Assembly (NCBI GenBank): GCA_024639745.1
Contig: JAHEHW010000077.1
Coordinates: 1-7,429 of the forward strand
Source of the DNA: Salaquimonas sp.
Lineage (GTDB): Bacteria; Pseudomonadota; Alphaproteobacteria; Rhizobiales; Rhizobiaceae
DNA length: 7,429 nt
Direction of reading: 5' to 3'
The position numbers and the translations under genes were made by a program. The notes beneath the pieces were generated by a model. The model had not been told where the DNA came from and made no database searches. It worked only from the letters and a program-made list of their open reading frames with translations. Positions 1 to 6,839 of this stretch are shown here, in pieces. Positions within the stretch are counted from its first letter, which is position 1. Every line of letters begins with the position of its first letter.

Positions 1-1783
1 GAGAGTTATGGGCGATGTCGGCAAGGCAGGCGTTGCAATCGACTCCGTCGAGGATATGAAGATCCTTTTCGACAGTATCCCGCTCAAGGATATCTCCGTC
101 TCTATGACGATGAACGGGGCCGTTATTCCGGTGCTCGCCAATTTCATCGTGACCGGCGAGGAGCAGGGTTGTTCCCAGGCAGACCTTTCGGGAACGATCC
201 AGAATGACATCCTGAAAGAGTTCATGGTGCGCAATACCTATATCTATCCGCCGGAGCCCTCTATGCGGATTGTCGCGGATATCATCGAATATACCTCGAA
301 GAACATGCCGCGTTTCAATTCGATTTCGATCTCCGGCTATCACATGCAGGAAGCCGGGGCGACGCTGACGCAGGAGCTTGCCTACACGCTGGCCGACGGG
401 CGGGAATATGTCCGGGCAGCCATCGCCCGCGGCATGGATGTCGATGCCTTTGCTGGACGGCTTTCCTTCTTCTTCTGCATCGGTATGAATTTCTTCATGG
501 AGGCGGCAAAGCTCAGGGCCGCTCGACTGCTATGGTCGCGGATCATGCAGGAATTCGGTGCGAATGAGCGCAGCCAGATGCTGAGAACCCATTGCCAGAC
601 CTCGGGCGTGTCTCTTCAGGAGCAGGATCCCTACAATAATGTGGTTCGTACTGCCTTCGAGGCGATGAGCGCAGTGCTCGGGGGTACGCAATCGCTCCAT
701 ACGAATTCCTTCGACGAGGCGATGGCTTTGCCGACCGAATTTTCAGCAAGGATAGCGCGCAACACACAGCTTATCCTGCAACATGAGACCGGTGTCACGA
801 AGGTCGTCGATCCGCTAGCGGGTTCCTATTATGTCGAGGCGTTGACCGATCAACTCGCCTCCGAGGCCTGGAAACTGATCGAGGAAGTCGAGGAACTGGG
901 GGGCATGACGAAAGCTGTTCAGGACGGACTGCCGAAACGCCGTATCGAGGAGGCCGCCGCCCGCCGCCAGGCCGCAGTCGACAAAGGCGAAGAGATCATC
1001 GTCGGCGTCAACCGGTTCCGTCTCGAAGACGAGGAAGACATCGATATTCTGAAAATTGACAACACTGCGGTCCGGAAGGCACAGGTTGCCAAGCTCGAAC
1101 AGGTTCGGCGGAACCGTGACGATAAGGCGGTTACAGCAGCACTCGAAACGCTTGCGGCGGGAGCTTCCAGCGGAAAGGGCAACATCCTTGAGGCGGCAGT
1201 CGAATGCTCGCGCGCGCGGGCCAGCGTCGGGGAAATTTCGTCGGCGCTCGAGAAGGCATTCAGCCGGCACCGCGCTGCCCCGGAAGTCATCAGCGGCGTT
1301 TATTCGGATGCCTATGGCGATGACCCGGAATACAATATGCTGGTGGAGCGGCTGCAGAAGTTTTCGTCCGAACTCGGTTTCCGCCCGCGGGTGATGGTCG
1401 CAAAACTGGGTCAGGATGGCCATGACCGCGGTGCCAAGGTTATCGCTTCTGCTTTTGGCGATATTGGTTTCGATGTCGTGGCGGGAGAATTGTTCGAAAC
1501 GCCTGGTGAAGCGGCTCAGAGTGCCATTGACAATGAGGTCCATGTGGTTGGTGCATCGTCGCTGGCTGCCGGTCACAATTCATTGCTGCCGGAACTGGTC
1601 GAGGAACTGAAGAAACGCGGTGGTGAAAACATCATCGTCATTGCCGGTGGCGTGATACCGCGGCAGGACTACGACTTCCTGAAAGAGCATGGTGTATCGG
1701 CCATATTCGGTCCGGGAACGAATGTGCTTGAAGCCGCCCGTGGCGTAATCGATCTCATTGACGGGCGGTTGCGCAACCGCTGA
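1..1783 (+). CDS. Methylmalonyl-CoA mutase, large (catalytic) subunit, 5'-truncated by window edge
   Basis: Adenosylcobalamin-dependent isomerase that interconverts (R)-methylmalonyl-CoA and succinyl-CoA, the last step of propionyl-CoA catabolism, in the cytoplasm. The frame is open to base 2; codons AGA GTT precede the ATG at 8. The family motif reads on through that Met ([13 protein letters not shown]), so it is internal and roughly 120-130 N-terminal residues lie outside the window (family length about 710-750). Counting from the Met at 8, the substrate-binding TIM-barrel residues are present: Q65, R75 and H112, matching Q197, R207 and H244 of the Propionibacterium enzyme. The C-terminal B12 domain (about 455-585) is complete: DxHxxG at D470-H472-G475, with H472 the lower cobalt ligand, SxL at 517-519 and the GG pair at 547-548. 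V201 stands where E. coli Sbm and human enzymes, from memory, have Trp. Single-polypeptide (bhbA/mutA/Sbm-like) form; no meaB-type GTPase chaperone gene follows. Family assignment is secure; the symbol is left open. Confidence 0.96.
   Translation, partial: RVMGDVGKAGVAIDSVEDMKILFDSIPLKDISVSMTMNGAVIPVLANFIVTGEEQGCSQADLSGTIQNDILKEFMVRNTYIYPPEPSMRIVADIIEYTSKNMPRFNSISISGYHMQEAGATLTQELAYTLADGREYVRAAIARGMDVDAFAGRLSFFFCIGMNFFMEAAKLRAARLLWSRIMQEFGANERSQMLRTHCQTSGVSLQEQDPYNNVVRTAFEAMSAVLGGTQSLHTNSFDEAMALPTEFSARIARNTQLILQHETGVTKVVDPLAGSYYVEALTDQLASEAWKLIEEVEELGGMTKAVQDGLPKRRIEEAAARRQAAVDKGEEIIVGVNRFRLEDEEDIDILKIDNTAVRKAQVAKLEQVRRNRDDKAVTAALETLAAGASSGKGNILEAAVECSRARASVGEISSALEKAFSRHRAAPEVISGVYSDAYGDDPEYNMLVERLQKFSSELGFRPRVMVAKLGQDGHDRGAKVIASAFGDIGFDVVAGELFETPGEAAQSAIDNEVHVVGASSLAAGHNSLLPELVEELKKRGGENIIVIAGGVIPRQDYDFLKEHGVSAIFGPGTNVLEAARGVIDLIDGRLRNR
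1765..1780 (+). repeat. 16-bp perfect palindrome at the end of the mutase gene
   Basis: GCGGTTGCGCAACCGC equals its own reverse complement and sits immediately before the TGA stop at 1781-1783, encoding the final residues. As RNA it would fold into a 6-bp stem with a GCGC loop. No T-run follows (the next bases are TGACAGTTTCC), so it is not a standard intrinsic terminator. It might stabilise the 3' end, or be chance in GC-rich coding DNA. Confidence 0.4.
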
Positions 1784-2040
1784 CAGTTTCCACGATCGTG
1801 CTCTATAAAGAGCGTATTCGGTTATCGGGGCAGCCAGCGGGACTGGAAAATTCTCTGTTTGCGACGTGACAGAAAGAACTCATTTCCGTCCCTGTTCCTG
1901 AAGGTCAACCCTCATGTCATGCTTGAGAAAATATGAATTGGGTGGTTCAACGGCCATGTTCAGAAAGTCAAACGCTGTGGGGTAGCTTGGTAAACTTGTT
2001 ATCGGGCATAAGTTGGCAGCGGGAAAAATTTGATCCGATA

Positions 2041-2056
2041 GTCAAAAAATTTTGAC
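2041..2056. promoter_or_regulatory. Inverted repeat, candidate operator of the dpp operon
   Basis: GTCAAAA (2041-2047) and TTTTGAC (2050-2056) form a perfect 7-bp inverted repeat around an AA centre. The right arm shares TTGAC with the best -35 hexamer (2052-2057), so a protein bound here would block RNA polymerase. An extra TTTGA half-site at 2029-2033 pairs with TCAAA at 2042-2046, and another GTCAAA occurs at 1967-1972, so more than one dimer could bind. The regulator is not in the window and I do not recognise the site as that of a named family. Confidence 0.5.
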
Positions 2057-2081
2057 AGGTCGAAGTGACAAGCTTTCAAAT
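2052..2081 (+). promoter_or_regulatory. Candidate sigma70-type promoter for dppA
   Basis: A consensus -35 hexamer, TTGACA, lies at 2052-2057, followed after 18 bases by TCAAAT (2076-2081), which matches 4 of 6 positions of TATAAT. Transcription would start near 2088, leaving a leader of about 60 bases before the dppA start. The -35 match is strong and the -10 weak, which fits a regulated promoter. Only sequence resemblance and position support it. Confidence 0.45.
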
Positions 2082-2138
2082 CTGTGATTGGCTCCAAGAA
2101 GCGGCAATGGCGTGTCCTGCCTTGCCGATCTCTAGCTT

Positions 2139-2146
2139 GGAGGAAG
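2139..2146 (+). promoter_or_regulatory. Ribosome binding site of dppA
   Basis: GGAGGAAG is a strong Shine-Dalgarno sequence. Its GGAGG core lies 6 bases before the ATG at 2150. It fixes that ATG as the start rather than the in-frame ATG at 2084, which lies at or upstream of the predicted transcription start and would bury the signal peptide 22 residues inside the protein. Confidence 0.85.
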
Positions 2147-2149
2147 TCA

Positions 2150-3739
2150 ATGAAAATGAAAACCCTGATTGCGGTAGGCTTTACTGCTGCATTGATGGCG
2201 TCGACCGCGCAGGCAAAAACGCTTGTGTACTGCTCGGAAGGGTCTCCCGAGGGATTTGACCCTGCACTTTATACGGCGGGCACAACGTTCGACGCATCAT
2301 CGAGACAAATTTACGGCGGGCTCGTGCAATTCGAACTGGGCACCACCAAGGTCATACCGGATCTGGCTGAAAGCTGGGAAGTATCCGATGACGGACTTGA
2401 GTACACCTTCAAGCTTCGTTCCGGCGTAAAGTTTCATTCGATCGATGGTTTCACACCAAGCCGGGACTTCAACGCCGATGACGTGATCTTCTCCTTTGAT
2501 CGGCAGCGTCTTTCGGACAATCCCTACAATGCCTATGTCTCCGGCGCGAGCTGGGAATATTTCAACGCGATGTCGATGCCCGACCTGATTAGTTCGATCG
2601 AGAAAGTCGACGACATGACGGTGAAGTTCGTGCTCAACCGGCCAGAGGCTCCATTCATCGCAAATCTCGCGATGGATTTCGCTTCGATCATGTCGAAGGA
2701 ATATGCGGACCAACTGGCTGAAGCCGGCAATATGACCAACCTCAACCAGGCGCCGGTTGGCACTGGCCCATTCCAGATGGTCGCTTATCAGAAAGATGCG
2801 GTGATCCGGTACAAGGCTCATCCGGACTATTACGCGGGTAAGGAGGCAATCGACGATCTGATCTTCGCGATAACTCCCGACAATTCCGTGCGCCAGCAGA
2901 AACTGGTTGCCGGTGAATGTCATGTGATGCCTTATCCGAACCCAGCCGACGTCCAGTCGCTGAAAGACAATCCTGACATCACAATGATGCAACAGGAAGG
3001 GCTCAACGTCGGTTACCTGGCCTACAATACAACGCAAGAGCCTTTCGATCGTCCCGAAGTGCGCAAGGCGCTCAATATGGCGATCAACAAGCAGGCGATT
3101 CTTGATGCGGTTTTCCAGGGCGCCGGGCAGGCTACCAAAAACCCGATCCCGCCGACCATGTGGTCCTACAATGATTCGATTGAAGATGATCCGTATGATC
3201 CGGAAGCTGCCAAGAAGATGCTGGCAGATGCCGGGGTTAGCGATCTCTCGATGAAGGTCTGGGCGATGCCGGTGCAGCGGCCATATAACCCGAATGCACG
3301 CCGCATGGCCGAACTCATTCAGGCGGATTTTGCCAATATCGGCGTTACTGTCGAGATTGTGTCCTATGAATGGGGCGAGTATCTTGACCGTTCGAAGGCG
3401 CTGGATCGTGACGGTGCAGTGCTGCTCGGTTGGACCGGTGATAATGGTGACCCGGACAACTTCCTTGCGGTGTTGCTCGGCTGTGATGCGGTCGGTGGAT
3501 CGAACCGTGCGCAATGGTGCAACGAGGAATTCAACGACCTCGTCATGAAAGCCAAGAGCGGAACACAGGAGGAGCGGACCAAGCTTTATGAAGAAGCGCA
3601 GGCCGTCTTCAAACGGGAAGCTCCGTGGGCAACGATTGCGCATTCGGTGGTATTCATGCCCATGCGCAATAATGTTCAGGGCTATGTGATGGACCCTCTT
3701 GGCGGGCACGTCTTCGAGGGTGTTGATCTGGCCGAGTAA
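2150..3739 (+). CDS. dppA: Dipeptide ABC transporter, periplasmic binding protein DppA
   Basis: Soluble receptor (SBP_bac_5 family) that binds di- and short peptides in the periplasm and hands them to DppBC. The product is 529 residues, typical for DppA. A signal peptide is clear: MKMK, a hydrophobic core and a cleavage site after AQA at residue 22, giving a mature protein starting KTLVYCSEGS exactly as in E. coli DppA. Landmarks shared with E. coli DppA from memory are KVIPDLAESWEVSDDG (68-82), FNADDVIFSFDRQ (107-119), RPEAPF (164-169), the VMPYPNPAD segment (259-267), WAMPVQRPYNPNARRMAELIQAD (371-393) and GWTGDNGDPDNF (427-438). R377 and D431 correspond to the Arg and Asp that grip the peptide carboxyl and amino ends. 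Four cysteines (C28, C257, C445, C457) occupy the two disulfide positions of DppA. First gene of the operon and followed by a strong hairpin. DppA homologues may also bind haem or 5-aminolevulinate; the ligand cannot be read from sequence. Confidence 0.95.
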   Translation: MKMKTLIAVGFTAALMASTAQAKTLVYCSEGSPEGFDPALYTAGTTFDASSRQIYGGLVQFELGTTKVIPDLAESWEVSDDGLEYTFKLRSGVKFHSIDGFTPSRDFNADDVIFSFDRQRLSDNPYNAYVSGASWEYFNAMSMPDLISSIEKVDDMTVKFVLNRPEAPFIANLAMDFASIMSKEYADQLAEAGNMTNLNQAPVGTGPFQMVAYQKDAVIRYKAHPDYYAGKEAIDDLIFAITPDNSVRQQKLVAGECHVMPYPNPADVQSLKDNPDITMMQQEGLNVGYLAYNTTQEPFDRPEVRKALNMAINKQAILDAVFQGAGQATKNPIPPTMWSYNDSIEDDPYDPEAAKKMLADAGVSDLSMKVWAMPVQRPYNPNARRMAELIQADFANIGVTVEIVSYEWGEYLDRSKALDRDGAVLLGWTGDNGDPDNFLAVLLGCDAVGGSNRAQWCNEEFNDLVMKAKSGTQEERTKLYEEAQAVFKREAPWATIAHSVVFMPMRNNVQGYVMDPLGGHVFEGVDLAE

Positions 3740-3748
3740 TCAAGATGA

Positions 3749-3777
3749 GGGATCCGGGTCGCTTTGACCCGGATCCC
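3749..3777 (+). terminator. Strong hairpin after dppA, probable attenuator or mRNA-stabilising stem
   Basis: GGGATCCGGGTC (3749-3760) and GACCCGGATCCC (3766-3777) form a perfect 12-bp stem with a five-base GCTTT loop. It begins 9 bases after the dppA stop. The following bases (ATTTCCGCTTT) are only loosely T-rich, so termination would be partial at best. Such a stem between a binding-protein gene and its downstream transport genes commonly lowers downstream expression and protects the upstream message from 3' decay. This role is inferred; the stem itself is certain. Confidence 0.6.
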
Positions 3778-3794
3778 ATTTCCGCTTTAAGTCG

Positions 3795-4904
3795 ATGTCT
3801 GACACTCTGCTGCTCCCTGTTTTGAAGATCCTCGAGGATCAGGACCTCGATGCAATCGCGTTCGTGCCCGGCGCCAATTTCAGGCGACTCTTCAATGCCG
3901 ATTTTCATCTCATGGAACGTCCGCTCGTCGTGATCATACCGCGCGATGCCGAGCCGGTTGCAGTGGTTCCAAATCTTGAACTCTTGTCTTTTCGATCGAT
4001 TGGTTTTCCCGGCCCGGTTTTCGATTGGCGTGACGAGGACGGCTATCAGGATGCTTTTGCGAAAGCCGCGCAAGCCTTGCCGATGCTTGAAAATGCCGAA
4101 CGCTTTGGACTCGAAGCTCAGCGGATGCGGGTTTTCGAGCACATGGCGCTTTCCGAAGTATTTCCGGCTGCCCGGTTTGTCGATGCGCATAATGCGTTGT
4201 CGCAGATGCGGCTCATGAAGACCGACAAAGAGATCGAGCAACTGCGCAAAGCGATCAAAATCTCGGAAATCGCTTTCGAGAAGACCCTATCCTCCGTGAA
4301 GGTCGGTCAGACCGAGACGGAAATCGAAGCGATACTGCTTCGAAATCTCTTCGAATCCGGGGCCGATGGGCTTGCCTTCGATCCAATTGTCGCTGCCGCC
4401 GACAATTCGGCCAAGCCTCACGCTCATGCAAGAGCGGACTATCGCATCAAGCCTGGCGATTCCCTTCTTTTCGATTTTGGCGCAAGATGGAACGGGTACA
4501 ATGCGGATATTACCCGCACCGTTTTCGTGGAGCGTGTTTCAGATCGCGATCGCGCTTTCTACGAGACCGTCCTTGCCGCGAATGCAGCAGGAAAAGCGGC
4601 GACGAGGGCGGGGCAAACTGCCGATCAGGTTGATGACGAGGTTCAGAAGGTGCTTGAGGCTTCCGAATTTTCCGCTTTCAGACGACACAAGACCGGTCAC
4701 GGTCTCGGTCTCGATGTGCATGAGGCGCCTCACATCATGCGGGGCAATCCCGCCCGGCTCGAAGCAGGCATGGTTTTCACGATAGAACCCGGTCTCTACC
4801 GCGAAGGCGAATGCGGTGTCAGGATAGAGGATGATGTCTTGGTAACCTCCGGCGGTTGTGATTGCCTGACCAATCTGCCGACAGCATTGAGGGTGGTGGG
4901 CTGA
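3795..4904 (+). CDS. M24-family metallopeptidase, Xaa-Pro dipeptidase/aminopeptidase type
   Basis: Cytoplasmic hydrolase of the pita-bread fold that normally uses two metal ions to cleave Xaa-Pro bonds. The product is 369 residues and has two parts: an N-terminal creatinase/prolidase-like domain (about 1-135) and a catalytic domain (about 145-369). All five metal ligands are present: D227 (FDFG), D238 (NADITRT), H302 (TGHGLGLDVHE), E331 (TIEPGLY) and E345 (VRIEDDV). H209 (KPHAHA) and H309 fit the accessory active-site histidines. There is no signal peptide, so it would act on imported peptides. ATG 3795 is the first possible start: upstream in this frame there is no start codon before a TGA at 3765-3767. 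It lacks a good ribosome binding site (TTTAAGTCG precedes it) and lies 17 bases after the hairpin. Its stop overlaps the dppB start. Related M24 enzymes include creatinase and ectoine hydrolase, but an active peptidase inside a peptide-uptake operon makes a dipeptidase the better guess. Exact specificity is unknown. Confidence 0.9.
   Translation: MSDTLLLPVLKILEDQDLDAIAFVPGANFRRLFNADFHLMERPLVVIIPRDAEPVAVVPNLELLSFRSIGFPGPVFDWRDEDGYQDAFAKAAQALPMLENAERFGLEAQRMRVFEHMALSEVFPAARFVDAHNALSQMRLMKTDKEIEQLRKAIKISEIAFEKTLSSVKVGQTETEIEAILLRNLFESGADGLAFDPIVAAADNSAKPHAHARADYRIKPGDSLLFDFGARWNGYNADITRTVFVERVSDRDRAFYETVLAANAAGKAATRAGQTADQVDDEVQKVLEASEFSAFRRHKTGHGLGLDVHEAPHIMRGNPARLEAGMVFTIEPGLYREGECGVRIEDDVLVTSGGCDCLTNLPTALRVVG
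4889..4893 (+). promoter_or_regulatory. Ribosome binding site deciding the dppB start
   Basis: GAGGG, within a purine-rich run that continues to 4900, precedes the ATG at 4904 by 10 bases and supports that start over the in-frame TTG at 4862. The site lies within the 3' end of the peptidase gene. Confidence 0.55.
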
Positions 4905-5911
4905 TGCTGGGTTTTTTCCTTCGAAAACTGGCGCTTCTCGTTCCGACTTTTATCGGGATTACGATCATTGCCTTCGGGTTTGTCCGGGTTCTGCCGGGCG
5001 ATCCCGTTCTGCTTATGGCGGGCGAACGCGGTATGAGCGATGAGCGTTACCGCGAGCTCTTGAAAGAATTCGGTTTCGATCGTCCCGTCTGGGTTCAGTA
5101 CTTCGATTATCTGGGAAATATTCTGCAGGGTGATTTCGGACAATCGCTCGTTACAAAAAAGCCTGTCTTGCAGGAGTTCTTCACCCTGTTTCCGGCGACC
5201 GTGGAGCTTTCGCTTTGCGCTATCCTCATTGCCATTGTAGTGGGCATTCCTGCCGGTGTTCTTGCGGCGACGCGGCGTGGCTCCTTTCTCGATCAGACGC
5301 TCATGGGCACGGCGCTTGTCGGCTATTCAATGCCGATTTTCTGGTGGGGACTGCTTCTGATCATCATCTTTTCCGGATGGCTGCAGTGGACGCCTGTCTC
5401 GGGCAGGATATCGTTGCTTTACTTTTTCGATCAAGTGACGGGGTTCATGCTGATCGACAGTCTGCTTTCAGGGCAAAAGGGTGCTTTCTCATCAGCGGTC
5501 CAGCATCTTATTCTCCCGTCCATCGTGCTTGCGACGATCCCGCTTGCGGTGATTGCCCGGCAGACCCGTTCGGCAATGCTGGAGGTCTTGGGCGAGGATT
5601 ATGTTCGTACGGCAAGGGCGAAAGGACTATCGGAGTCGCGGGTTGTCGGGGTTCACGCGCTGCGCAACGCGCTCATTCCGGTTGTCACTGTCATTGGCTT
5701 GAGTGTCGGAACCCTGCTTGCCGGCGCCATCCTGACGGAGACGATTTTCTCGTGGCCAGGTATTGGCAAATGGATGGTCGATTCGATTTTCCGCCGCGAT
5801 TATCCGGTGGTGCAAAGCGGACTACTGCTGATTGCCGGCGTGGTGATGATCGTAAATCTGATCGTTGACATGACCTACGGCCTGATCAATCCGAGGATAC
5901 GCTATGACTGA
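4904..5911 (+). CDS. dppB: Dipeptide ABC transporter permease DppB
   Basis: Inner-membrane subunit of the peptide channel that pairs with DppC. The product is 335 residues (E. coli DppB 339). It begins MLGFFLRKLALLVPTFIGIT, the classic DppB/OppB N-terminus, with a first membrane helix at about 9-29, then the LPGDPV motif (30-35) and a large periplasmic loop. Further helices lie near 101-122, 134-157, 202-220, 258-280 and 303-327. The cytoplasmic EAA loop that docks on the ATPase spans about 227-256 (GEDYVRTARAKGL). TETIFSWPGIG (278-288) and a C-terminal NPRIRYD complete the family pattern. The ATG overlaps the peptidase TGA in a TGATG junction (4902-4906), implying translational coupling. A longer form from TTG 4862 would add 14 polar residues not found in the family and is rejected. 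Confidence 0.95.
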   Translation: MLGFFLRKLALLVPTFIGITIIAFGFVRVLPGDPVLLMAGERGMSDERYRELLKEFGFDRPVWVQYFDYLGNILQGDFGQSLVTKKPVLQEFFTLFPATVELSLCAILIAIVVGIPAGVLAATRRGSFLDQTLMGTALVGYSMPIFWWGLLLIIIFSGWLQWTPVSGRISLLYFFDQVTGFMLIDSLLSGQKGAFSSAVQHLILPSIVLATIPLAVIARQTRSAMLEVLGEDYVRTARAKGLSESRVVGVHALRNALIPVVTVIGLSVGTLLAGAILTETIFSWPGIGKWMVDSIFRRDYPVVQSGLLLIAGVVMIVNLIVDMTYGLINPRIRYD

Positions 5912-6839
5912 CCGCATTGCTGCAGAAAATACGTCAGATGCTGAGGTGTCGGATGCGAAAATCCGAGCGCAAACCCGGCGCCGTATGCTCAAGGAATTCT
6001 GGTTCTATTTTTCCGAGAACAAGGGTGCCGTCATCGGGCTGGGTTTCTTCGCGATGCTGGTGATCGTCGCGCTTGCCGCGCCTTTGCTTGCTCCGCACGC
6101 TCCGAACACGCAGTATCGCGAGGCCTTGCTGCTTCCGCCCGTCTGGCAAGAGGGCGGCAACTGGTCGTATCCCCTCGGCACCGATGCAGTCGGCCGAGAC
6201 CTTTTATCCAGGCTGATCTACGGGGCTCGCTATTCGCTTTTCATCGGTGTCATCGTTGTTTCGATTGCCGTTGCGGGCGGCGTTTCCGTCGGTCTAATCG
6301 CCGGGTTTTTCCGTGGCATTGTCGACACGGCTATCATGCGGGTAATGGACGTGATCCTCGCGTTTCCGTCACTGCTGCTTGCGCTGGTCCTGGTCGCTAT
6401 TCTAGGCCCTGGCCTCGTGAACGCGATGATCGCGATTGCCATTGTTCTTCAGCCTCATTTCGTGCGGTTGACGCGGGCATCCGTTCTGAGCGAACTGAGT
6501 CGGGAATATGTGATTTCCGCCCGGGTAGCGGGTGCTTCGAACTTCTATTTGATGACACGTACCATTCTGCCCAACTGCCTGGGTCCGGTTACTGTTCAGG
6601 CGACGCTTTCGTTTTCAAACGCGATTCTCGATGCCGCTGCGCTCGGCTTCCTCGGGATGGGAGCGCAACCTCCAACACCGGAATGGGGCACAATGCTCGC
6701 TGAAGCGCGGGAGTTCATTCTGCGGGCATGGTGGGTGGTGACCTTCCCCGGCATTGCCATTCTGGTCACCGTGCTTGCCATCAACCTGATGGGCGACGGA
6801 CTGCGTGATGCGCTTGATCCCAAATTGAAGAGGTCGTGA
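5904..6839 (+). CDS. dppC: Dipeptide ABC transporter permease DppC
   Basis: Second inner-membrane channel subunit, partner of DppB. The product is 311 residues (E. coli DppC 300). The first 40 residues are a polar cytoplasmic tail, slightly longer than in E. coli, leading to the OppC-type N-terminal region with [14 protein letters not shown] (32-45) and a first helix at about 42-64. The periplasmic motif [20 protein letters not shown] (90-109) is diagnostic for DppC/OppC. Further helices lie near 110-134, 148-188, 228-250 and 277-297. The EAA loop is at about 196-224 ([14 protein letters not shown]), and the protein ends [18 protein letters not shown]. The start is set by GAGG at 5893-5896, 7 bases before ATG 5904. 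The gene overlaps the dppB end by 8 bases and the dppD start by 4 if dppD begins at ATG 6839. Confidence 0.95.
   Translation: MTDRIAAENTSDAEVSDAKIRAQTRRRMLKEFWFYFSENKGAVIGLGFFAMLVIVALAAPLLAPHAPNTQYREALLLPPVWQEGGNWSYPLGTDAVGRDLLSRLIYGARYSLFIGVIVVSIAVAGGVSVGLIAGFFRGIVDTAIMRVMDVILAFPSLLLALVLVAILGPGLVNAMIAIAIVLQPHFVRLTRASVLSELSREYVISARVAGASNFYLMTRTILPNCLGPVTVQATLSFSNAILDAAALGFLGMGAQPPTPEWGTMLAEAREFILRAWWVVTFPGIAILVTVLAINLMGDGLRDALDPKLKRS
6827..6833 (+). promoter_or_regulatory. Ribosome binding site deciding the dppD start
   Basis: GAAGAGG ends 5 bases before ATG 6839, a normal spacing. The adjacent in-frame GTG at 6836 would leave only 2 bases, so the ATG is preferred. Confidence 0.6.

Larger units (their letters stand above)
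1784..2149. other. Intergenic region between mutase and dpp operon
   Basis: This is a 366-base non-coding gap. Near its left end are an 8-bp palindrome ACGATCGT (1792-1799) and a short hairpin, GCTCT (1800-1804) with AGAGC (1809-1813) around an ATAA loop. Neither is followed by a T-run, so no convincing intrinsic terminator for the mutase is visible. The middle (about 1820-2020) holds nothing I can assign: no tRNA-like or riboswitch-like fold and no ORF with a ribosome binding site. The right third carries the dpp promoter, the operator-like repeat and the dppA ribosome binding site. The stretch is visibly more AT-rich than the flanking genes, as expected for promoter DNA. Confidence 0.8.

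Noticed and set aside
815..1576. Open frame of about 250 codons on the - strand opposite the mutase
   Set aside because: It overlaps conserved mutase coding sequence and shows no recognisable family motif.
1784..2040. Riboswitch (for example cobalamin), small RNA or tRNA in the intergenic gap
   Set aside because: I looked because the neighbour is a B12 enzyme, but I could not find a B12-box-like motif, cloverleaf or long paired stems. The gap also lies downstream of the mutase, not ahead of it.
2084..2149. Upstream in-frame ATG extending DppA by 22 residues
   Set aside because: It lacks a good ribosome binding site, lies at or before the predicted transcription start, and would place charged residues ahead of a textbook signal peptide that starts at 2150.
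2065..2259. Possible 64-codon small gene at the start of the dpp leader
   Set aside because: It overlaps the promoter region and the dppA signal peptide in another frame and has no clear ribosome binding site.
2297..3709. Long open frame of about 470 codons on the - strand opposite dppA
   Set aside because: It lies entirely within a gene with unmistakable DppA homology. Its translation is rich in His, Arg and Ile with no recognisable domain. It is a by-product of codon bias on the opposite strand.
4862..4903. TTG start extending DppB by 14 residues
   Set aside because: The ATG at 4904 gives the exact family N-terminus and sits in a TGATG coupling junction; the added residues are polar and not family-like.
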